This document shows, one piece after another, positions 16,071 to 21,172 of a DNA stretch of 21,172 nucleotides (within the stretch, counting starts at the first letter, position 1; each line of letters begins with the position of its first letter). The stretch is from assembly GCA_964554185.1 (NCBI GenBank), contig CAZKNJ010000032.1, positions 1 through 21,172 on the forward strand. Direction: 5' to 3'. Position numbers and translations under genes: made by a program. Below the pieces are notes generated by a model. That model saw nothing but the letters and a program-made list of their open reading frames with translations, had not been told where the DNA came from and searched no databases. This DNA comes from CAZKNJ01 sp964554185. Its GTDB lineage: Bacteria; 4484-113.

Positions 16071-16662
16071 GGCTTGCCTCCCCTCCGATGAGAGCCGCAT
16101 TCACGATGCTCTCAAAGGCGTTCAAATACTCCTTTGGATCGGGCATGAAGTCGCGGAAAAGCTGCCGCTGCAACACGTAGCCGATAATGCCACCGGTGAG
16201 CGCCAAGGCGGCCGCCAGTGGCGAGAAAGGCGGCACGCGCCCGGACGCCGCGAAATGCTCGGCGATGATTTCCTCGTAGAACTTCACGTGCGCGAACTTC
16301 GCCTTGAAGAGCTTCTTTTTCTGCGCAGCGGTTAGCTTCAGCATGCCCTCGTCGATTATGACGTTAGGCATGCGCTCCACGATATTGGCGAAGTGGATAC
16401 GCAAGGCCGTTTGCAGCTTTTCCCAGGTGCCTGTCATGTTGCTTACCTCGCGGCGAACCGCCTCAAGCGTCTCGTCAGATTTCTGCACGACCATCTCCAC
16501 AAACACGTCTTCCTTGCTCTTGAAGTAGAGGTAGACCGTGCCCTTGGCCACGCCCGCGCGGTGGGCGATGTCGTCCACGGTGGCGCTCATTATGCCCTTG
16601 TCGCGGATTACCGCCGCTGCGGCGTCCAGGATGGCCGCCCGTTTGTCCGTTGCGACTTCCAT
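16060..16662 (-). CDS. TetR/AcrR-family transcriptional repressor of the efflux operon
   Basis: 200 aa. The N-terminal 60 residues are a canonical TetR helix-turn-helix (ILDAAAAVIRDKG, then TVDDIAHRAGVAKGTVYLYFKSKEDV at 28-53). The remaining 140 form an all-helical ligand-binding and dimerisation domain that resembles no specific subfamily by eye. As first gene of the cluster, and with a perfect palindrome on its own promoter, it most likely represses the whole operon until an efflux substrate binds. ATG 16660-16662 has GGGAGGAAG about 8 nt upstream, so unlike other first genes here it has a conventional leader of about 45 nt. Its stop lies inside the start region of the channel gene (11-nt overlap). 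Confidence 0.94.
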   Translation of the reverse strand: MEVATDKRAAILDAAAAVIRDKGIMSATVDDIAHRAGVAKGTVYLYFKSKEDVFVEMVVQKSDETLEAVRREVSNMTGTWEKLQTALRIHFANIVERMPNVIIDEGMLKLTAAQKKKLFKAKFAHVKFYEEIIAEHFAASGRVPPFSPLAAALALTGGIIGYVLQRQLFRDFMPDPKEYLNAFESIVNAALIGGEASHAG

Positions 16663-16701
16663 TACCGCTTCCTCCCGGCAGCCAGTTGTATGGTGGCGCT
16701 G

Positions 16702-16715
16702 ACTGACCGGTCAGT
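16702..16715. promoter_or_regulatory. TetR operator: perfect 14-bp palindrome ACTGACCGGTCAGT
   Basis: The sequence equals its reverse complement and overlaps the last bases of the -10 box and the expected transcription start of the tetR operon. TGACCGGTCA-type cores are frequent in operators of TetR-family efflux repressors. Binding would block the promoter and give autoregulation. Confidence 0.85.
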
Positions 16716-16742
16716 TTTACCGCGCGATGGGGGTGTTGTCAA
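16714..16742 (-). promoter_or_regulatory. Promoter of the tetR-efflux operon (TTGACA-N17-TAAAAC)
   Basis: On the minus strand TTGACA (16742-16737) is followed after exactly 17 nt by TAAAAC (16719-16714). Transcription should start near 16707, inside the palindrome, leaving a leader of about 45 nt that carries the Shine-Dalgarno of tetR. Confidence 0.8.
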
Positions 16743-16830
16743 GGGATTCAGGTGGGGAAAAGCGGATTCTCATGCGCCAAGACCAATTGTTGAAGCCGCC
16801 AAGGAAGTGAAGCGAAGACCGATTTGGGGC

Positions 16831-16836
16831 TATAAT
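16831..16836 (+). promoter_or_regulatory. Consensus -10 box (TATAAT) of hypF
   Basis: TATAAT lies 8 nt before the TTG start codon, so the transcript should begin at or just before that codon. No convincing -35 is visible. The box contains an in-frame TAA (16833-16835), which rules out any start codon further upstream. Confidence 0.65.
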
Positions 16837-16844
16837 CCACATCC

Positions 16845-19268
16845 TTGGCTGATGGCCGAAAAACCCGTGCGCGGTGCCACTTCACCGGCATCGTGCAGGG
16901 CGTGGGCTTCCGCCCCACGCTGCACCGCCTGGCCACCGAGCTGGGGCTGGCTGGCTGGGTGCTGAACACCACCACCGGCGTCATCTGCGAGGTGGAGGGC
17001 CCGGAGGAGCGGTGCCGCGAGTTTTTCAGCCGGATGCACGACGAGGCGCCGCCGCTTTCGCGCATTACCTCCAGTTTCCTGGAACTGCTGCCGCCGGTGG
17101 GATTCAGCGGCTTCCACATCCGCGCGAGCGAGGAGGAGGAGGGCGAGATTACGCTGATTTCGCCGGACACCGCCATCTGCGCCGACTGCGCCCGCGAACT
17201 GCTGGACCCGGACGACCGCCGCTACCGTTACCCCTTCATCAACTGCACCAACTGCGGCCCGCGCTACTCCATCATTGAGTCGCTGCCCTACGACCGTCCC
17301 AACACGACGATGCGCGCGTTCACGATGTGCGAGGATTGCCGCCGCGAGTACGAAGACCCGGAGAACCGCCGCTACCACGCGCAGCCCAACGCCTGTCACG
17401 TGTGCGGCCCGCAAGTGTGGCTGTGCGGCAAGAATGGCGGGCGCAAGGCCGAATGCGACGATGCCATTCGGCAGGCCGTGCAACTGCTCGCCGAGGGCCG
17501 CATCCTGGCGGTGAAGGGGCTTGGCGGGTTTCATCTCGCGTGCGATGCGCTGAACACGGATGCGGTGAACGAGCTCAGGAGGCGCAAGAAACGCGCGCAG
17601 TTCAAGCCGCTGGCGGTAATGGTGAAGGACTTTGCAGTCTTGCGCGACCTGGCGGTGGCCTTGGAGCCTGAGCTTTCGCTGCTGGCGTCACCCATTTCGC
17701 CCATAGCGCTCGTGGACAAGCGCGCGGATTCGCCTTACATACTGGCGCCGATGGTGGCACCGCGGACGAACCTGCTGGGAGTCATGGTGCCTTACACCCC
17801 GCTGCACCTGCTGCTGTTCAACACTGAGCGTGCTGAGCCGACGGAGAGCGGCGCGGACACGCTAGAGGTGCTGGTGATGACCTCGGCCAACCTGGCCGAG
17901 GAGCCGCTAGTGCACGGCAACGACGAAGCGCTGGAGCGGTTGGCGCACCTGGCCGACGCCTTCCTGCTGCACGACCGCCCCATTATCGCGCCGTCGGACG
18001 ACAGCATCGTGCGGGTGATGGCGGGCGAGCCGCGCGTGCTGCGGCTGGGGCGTGGCTATGCGCCGTATCCGGTGGCGCTCACCCGCGATCCGCGCGAGGC
18101 CGCGCCGGAGGGCTGCACCGTGGGCTGGGGGCCGGACCTCAAGGCGACCTTTGCGCTGCAGGCGGGGCGCTTCGCGCTCATCAGCCCGCACCTGGGCGAC
18201 CAGGAGACGCTGCCGGCGCAGGCGTTCCATCGCCGAACCTATGAGCACTTCCAGCGCGTCTTCCGCCAGTCGCCGGACACCATCGTCGCCGACCTGCATC
18301 CTGGCTATCACTCGCGCCAGCGGGCGCAGGTGGAAGCTAAAGCCAGCGGCGCAATGTTCACCGATATTCAGCACCATCACGCACACCTGGCGTCGGTGAT
18401 GCAGGAATTTGGGCTAGACGGCGAGGTCGTTGCGCTCAGCCTGGACGGCACCGGCTACGGCACCGATGAAACCGTTTGGGGCGGTGAAGTTCTGGTTGGC
18501 GATGCTCTCGACTTTGAGCGTGTGGGAACGCTGCTTCAATTCCCTCTTCCCGGCGGCGAAGAAGCCATCCGCGAGACCTGGCGGCTGGCGCTCTCGCTGC
18601 TGCACGCAACTGACGAGAAACTGCTCAGTAATGCAGTTACCAGTTTGGAGGAAGCGCCCTTCGCCGCGGAAGCGCTGGTGGTGCAGGCGATGCTTCAGCG
18701 CCACATCAACCTGGTTCCCTGCACCTCGCTGGGCCGGCTGTTTGACGGCTTCTCCGCGCTGTTGGGCATCTGCCTGTTCGCCACTTACGAAGCGCAGGCG
18801 GCCATTGAGCTGGAAAATGCCGCGGCCATGGCCACCGGAGAAGCACGGCTGGAAATGGAGCTGGATGAACGAAACAGCCTGCTAGTGGTGGACTGGCGCC
18901 CGGCGCTGCGTGGCGTGTTGCGGGAGTTGGCCCAGGCGAAGCTCACGCCGCTGCTGCTGCCGGAGGAGTTCAGCCCGGCACGGACGGAGCTTCGGCTGTC
19001 GAAGGCCGTATGCCGGCTGGCGCGCGGATTCATCGCTACGCTCTGCCGCACTTACGCGGAAGCCGCGCAAAGAGTGGGCCAGCAGCACGGGTTGAGCCGT
19101 GTCGTCCTCAGCGGCGGCTGCTTCCAGAACAAGCTGTTGCTGGAAGGGATGAGGCAGGAGCTGCAAGCGCGCGGCTTGCAAGTCTACACGCACAGCGCGG
19201 TGCCGATGAACGACGCCGGCGTGTCGCTGGGGCAACTCGCGCACGGGCTGGCGCGCAAACGCGACTAG
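16845..19268 (+). CDS. hypF: HypF, carbamoyltransferase of [NiFe] hydrogenase maturation
   Basis: 807 aa. HypF uses carbamoyl phosphate and ATP to load a carbamoyl group onto the C-terminal cysteine of HypE, the source of the CN ligands of the NiFe site. Domains in order: acylphosphatase (about 8-95, GIVQGVGFRP with Arg 23 and GWVLN with Asn 41); a double zinc finger (about 115-200) with the four pairs CADC, CTNC, CEDC and CHVC; a YrdC-like nucleotide-binding domain (about 205-400, KGLGGFHLACDA, KRAQFKPLAVMVKD, MTSANLAEEP, DDSIVR); and a Kae1-like carbamoyltransferase domain (about 420-800, HHHAHLASVM, LDGTGYGTDETVWGGE, VLSGGCFQN). All expected residues seem intact. TTG 16845 must be the start: an in-frame stop lies just upstream and the next start would remove the acylphosphatase motif. 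No other hyp or hydrogenase gene is in the window. Confidence 0.96.
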   Translation: MADGRKTRARCHFTGIVQGVGFRPTLHRLATELGLAGWVLNTTTGVICEVEGPEERCREFFSRMHDEAPPLSRITSSFLELLPPVGFSGFHIRASEEEEGEITLISPDTAICADCARELLDPDDRRYRYPFINCTNCGPRYSIIESLPYDRPNTTMRAFTMCEDCRREYEDPENRRYHAQPNACHVCGPQVWLCGKNGGRKAECDDAIRQAVQLLAEGRILAVKGLGGFHLACDALNTDAVNELRRRKKRAQFKPLAVMVKDFAVLRDLAVALEPELSLLASPISPIALVDKRADSPYILAPMVAPRTNLLGVMVPYTPLHLLLFNTERAEPTESGADTLEVLVMTSANLAEEPLVHGNDEALERLAHLADAFLLHDRPIIAPSDDSIVRVMAGEPRVLRLGRGYAPYPVALTRDPREAAPEGCTVGWGPDLKATFALQAGRFALISPHLGDQETLPAQAFHRRTYEHFQRVFRQSPDTIVADLHPGYHSRQRAQVEAKASGAMFTDIQHHHAHLASVMQEFGLDGEVVALSLDGTGYGTDETVWGGEVLVGDALDFERVGTLLQFPLPGGEEAIRETWRLALSLLHATDEKLLSNAVTSLEEAPFAAEALVVQAMLQRHINLVPCTSLGRLFDGFSALLGICLFATYEAQAAIELENAAAMATGEARLEMELDERNSLLVVDWRPALRGVLRELAQAKLTPLLLPEEFSPARTELRLSKAVCRLARGFIATLCRTYAEAAQRVGQQHGLSRVVLSGGCFQNKLLLEGMRQELQARGLQVYTHSAVPMNDAGVSLGQLAHGLARKRD

Positions 19269-19720
19269 GACTTCGGCTTGCGCTGCTTTGCCGCGCAGGA
19301 GTGGCAGATTCCCCGTATGTGCAGCACGTGGCTCTCAGGTTTGAATCCCTGCTCGCGGCAGAGCTTGTCCTGCAGCCGTTCCAGTTCTTCGGAGGAGAAC
19401 TCAATGATGCAGCCGCAGGCGTTGCAGATCATGTGGTCGTGGTGCTCCTCACCCACCGTCTTCTCGTAATGGCTAACCTGGTCGTGCAGCATCTCCTTGC
19501 GCAGAAGCCCGCAGTCCTTGAGCAGCTCCAGCGTGCGGTAGACCGAGGAGCGTGACGCCTTCGGCCCGCGGCCGGCGTTTACCATCGCCACCAAGTCCTC
19601 GGCGTTGAAGTGCGCGCGCTCGCTTCGGAGTATCGTTTCCAGGATGGCCAGCCGCTGCCGCGTCACCTTCAGCCCTTCGCGGCGCAGGTATTCAACGAAC
19701 GCTTCGCGCGCGGATTGCAC
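19265..19720 (-). CDS. Fur-family metal-dependent transcriptional regulator
   Basis: 151 aa. A winged-helix DNA-binding half (about 1-85; recognition helix SRSSVYRTLELL at 56-67) is followed by the dimerisation and metal-binding half: HHDH at 93-96, two CxxC pairs (C99/C102 and C139/C142) forming the structural zinc site, and HVLH at 131-134. The layout fits Fur, PerR or Zur; the sensing metal cannot be decided from sequence. The start is GTG 19718-19720, only 6 nt after a TACAAT box, with no Shine-Dalgarno, so a leaderless mRNA is expected. It is convergent with hypF, sharing CTAG as both stop codons, and divergent from the FAD oxidase gene 85 nt away, which may be a regulatory target. Confidence 0.92.
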   Translation of the reverse strand: MQSAREAFVEYLRREGLKVTRQRLAILETILRSERAHFNAEDLVAMVNAGRGPKASRSSVYRTLELLKDCGLLRKEMLHDQVSHYEKTVGEEHHDHMICNACGCIIEFSSEELERLQDKLCREQGFKPESHVLHIRGICHSCAAKQRKPKS

Positions 19721-19726
19721 GGGTGA

Positions 19727-19755
19727 ATTGTAGACAACTCCAGCGCCCGTGTCAA
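19727..19755 (-). promoter_or_regulatory. Sigma70-type promoter TTGACA-N17-TACAAT of the Fur-family gene
   Basis: On the minus strand TTGACA (19755-19750) and TACAAT (19732-19727) are separated by 17 nt; the GTG start follows after 6 nt. An imperfect inverted repeat (AGTTGT-CT-ACAATT, one mismatch, about 19726-19739) overlaps the -10 and could be an autoregulatory site. Confidence 0.85.
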
Positions 19756-19766
19756 AAAGGTCTCAG

Positions 19767-19794
19767 TTGCGTGGGCACGGAGCCGTTGTATAAT
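19767..19794 (+). promoter_or_regulatory. Promoter of the FAD oxidase gene (TTGCGT-N16-TATAAT)
   Basis: TATAAT at 19789-19794 with a partial -35 TTGCGT (19767-19772) 16 nt upstream, back to back with the fur promoter. Transcription should begin about 4-5 nt before ATG 19806. Confidence 0.7.
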
Positions 19795-19805
19795 GGCGCG
19801 GAGCA

Positions 19806-21172
19806 ATGGCACCCACGGCGAATCCGACCGATGAGCGCACGCAGCGCCTGCGCTCCTTCTACGAGGAGCTGAAGGCGAAGCTGCGGGCGGACAGCCTCTC
19901 CACCGACGCGGCCGACCGCATCATCTACAGCTTTGACGGCAGCAAGCAGCAGGGCTATCCCGATATCGTGGTTTCGCCGGCGGACCAGGAGGAGACCGTC
20001 ATAGCGGTGGCGCTCGCGGGCAAGCACGGCATCCCCATCTTCCCGCGCGGGGCCGGTAGCGGCCTCACCGGCGGCGCGGTGCCCACCGCCGGCGGGATGC
20101 TGCTCAACCTCACACGGCTGAACCGCATCGTTGAAATAGACACCCGGAATCTCACCGCTACGGTTGAGTCGGGCGTGGTCTGCGGCGACCTGGACCGGGA
20201 GGCCGCGAAGCTCGGCCTGTTCTATCCGCCCAGCCCCGGCAGCGCCGGTTACTCCACCCTCGGCGGCAACATCATGGAAAACGCCGGCGGCATGCGCGCC
20301 TACAAGTATGGCGTGACCCGCGACTATGTCTTGCAGCTCAAGTGCGTGCTGCCTTCCGGCGAGGTGTTCACCACCGGTTCCCACGCGGTGAAGAACGTCA
20401 CCGGCTACGACCTCGCGCGCTTCCTGGTGGGTAGCGAGGGCACGCTTGCCGTGATGCTGGAGGGGACGGTGCGGCTCATTCCGCTGCCGGCGCATATCGG
20501 CACGCTGCTGGCGCTGTTCGCCACCGACGAGGACGCGCTGGCGGCGGCGCAGGACATCGTGGCCAAGCCGCTGGTGCCCCGCGCGATGGAGTTTATGAAC
20601 GACGCCACGCTCTCGTGCTTGCGCGCCTACCGCGACCTACCGCAACTCAAGCCCGAGGCCAAGGCCGCGCTGCTGCTGGAGGCGGACGGCGTATCCGATA
20701 CCGACGTGCAATCGCAACTGGAAGCGATGCGCGAAGTCTGCGCGGAGTATTCACCTCTTTCGGTGGAGGTCGCGCGCGGCGAGGCTGAGCGCCAGGCGCT
20801 GTGGGACGTGCGCAACAACGTCTCGCCGGCGGCCTACAAGCTAGGCGACTACAAGATCAGCGAGGACATCTCGGTGCCGCGCAGCAAGTGCCTGGAGTTC
20901 ATGCGCGGACTGAAGGAGATCGTGCGCGAGTACCCGGCCCCGTTGGTGTCATACGGCCACATCGGCGACGGCACGCTGCACGTGACCTTTATGCTGGAAA
21001 GCCCCCAGGACCCGCGCGTCCCGCAGGTGGAGCAGTTGGTGGAGCGGATGTTCAAGCTGGCGGTGGGCCTGAAGGGCAGCCTGAGCGCCGAGCACGGCAT
21101 CGGCCTGACCAAGCAGCGCTACCTGGGCATTGAGCTTTCGCCCACTGAAATCCGCCTCATGCGCGAAATCAA
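19806..21172 (+). CDS. FAD-binding oxidase, GlcD / D-lactate dehydrogenase family (3' partial)
   Basis: 455 codons are open to the window end; comparison with the usual 460-500 aa suggests only the last 10-40 residues are missing. A PCMH-type FAD-binding domain (about 45-225) shows PRGAGSGLTGGAVPT, LTRLNRI, PPSPGSAGYSTLGGNIMENA and KNVTGYDLARFLVGSEGTLA. The C-terminal FAD-oxidase domain (about 230-450) shows LWDVRNN, KISEDISVP, YGHIGDGTLHV and SAEHGIGLTKQRYL, with the His/Asp residues that bind metal and the 2-hydroxy acid. Such enzymes oxidise glycolate, D-lactate or related D-2-hydroxy acids, often with an iron-sulfur partner (GlcF) encoded next door, which here would lie beyond the window. 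ATG 19806 is chosen for its position just after the promoter; GGAG precedes it by only 2 nt, so initiation is near-leaderless. Confidence 0.9.
   Translation, partial: MAPTANPTDERTQRLRSFYEELKAKLRADSLSTDAADRIIYSFDGSKQQGYPDIVVSPADQEETVIAVALAGKHGIPIFPRGAGSGLTGGAVPTAGGMLLNLTRLNRIVEIDTRNLTATVESGVVCGDLDREAAKLGLFYPPSPGSAGYSTLGGNIMENAGGMRAYKYGVTRDYVLQLKCVLPSGEVFTTGSHAVKNVTGYDLARFLVGSEGTLAVMLEGTVRLIPLPAHIGTLLALFATDEDALAAAQDIVAKPLVPRAMEFMNDATLSCLRAYRDLPQLKPEAKAALLLEADGVSDTDVQSQLEAMREVCAEYSPLSVEVARGEAERQALWDVRNNVSPAAYKLGDYKISEDISVPRSKCLEFMRGLKEIVREYPAPLVSYGHIGDGTLHVTFMLESPQDPRVPQVEQLVERMFKLAVGLKGSLSAEHGIGLTKQRYLGIELSPTEIRLMREI

Noticed and set aside
19726..19739. Fur or PerR box between fur and the FAD oxidase gene
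   Set aside because: The imperfect AGTTGT-CT-ACAATT repeat is short and unlike the classical AT-rich Fur/PerR consensus; kept only as a possible site within the promoter entry.
1..21172. CRISPR arrays, tRNA or rRNA genes, phage or integrase genes
   Set aside because: I saw no regularly spaced repeats, tRNA cloverleaf, rRNA segments or mobile-element proteins on either strand.

Overview
The window looks like a piece of a GC-rich, diderm (Gram-negative type) bacterial genome, probably metagenome-assembled because a run of exactly 100 Ns (5248-5347) joins two contigs. The outer membrane is inferred from a complete tripartite efflux system with a TolC-type channel. The phylum cannot be fixed from sequence alone. 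Paired DUF4139 proteins, a large PKD-like surface protein and TATAAT boxes set directly against start codons would fit a lineage such as Armatimonadota, but that is only a guess.

Layout, left to right. (1) 1-1533, plus strand: the C-terminal part of a large extracellular protein, closed by an intrinsic terminator. (2) 1639-3825, plus: uvrB, nucleotide excision repair. (3) 3826-4016: a cluster of small REP-like hairpins. (4) 4017-5246, plus: a disrupted ArsR-family regulator locus. Its promoter, operator and N-terminus are present, the reading frame then runs into an unrelated secreted protein, and an ArsR-like C-terminus ending in a Cys-Cys pair follows the stop codon. (5) The gap. (6) 5348-16662, minus: a compact cluster transcribed right to left as tetR, tolC-like, membrane fusion protein, RND pump, divergent DHH phosphoesterase-like protein, DUF4139 paralogue without signal peptide, DUF4139 paralogue with signal peptide. 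The first five genes overlap or lie within 4 nt of each other. (7) 16845-19268, plus: an orphan hypF. (8) 19265-19720, minus: a Fur-family regulator whose stop codon shares a CTAG with that of hypF. (9) 19806 to the window end, plus: a GlcD-like FAD oxidase lacking its last residues.

How it works together: TetR very probably represses its own operon through a perfect 14-bp palindrome lying on the -10 end of a TTGACA-N17-TAAAAC promoter. The operon makes a drug or metabolite exporter and co-transcribes a DHH-like enzyme of unknown substrate and possibly two DUF4139 proteins.

The most striking feature not tied to one gene is start-site architecture. Genes that head a transcription unit (uvrB, the arsR remnant, hypF, fur, the FAD oxidase) have a near-consensus -10 box only 6-13 nt before the start codon and no convincing Shine-Dalgarno. 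This implies leaderless or nearly leaderless mRNAs. Genes inside the efflux cluster, and tetR, have strong GGAGG-type sites.
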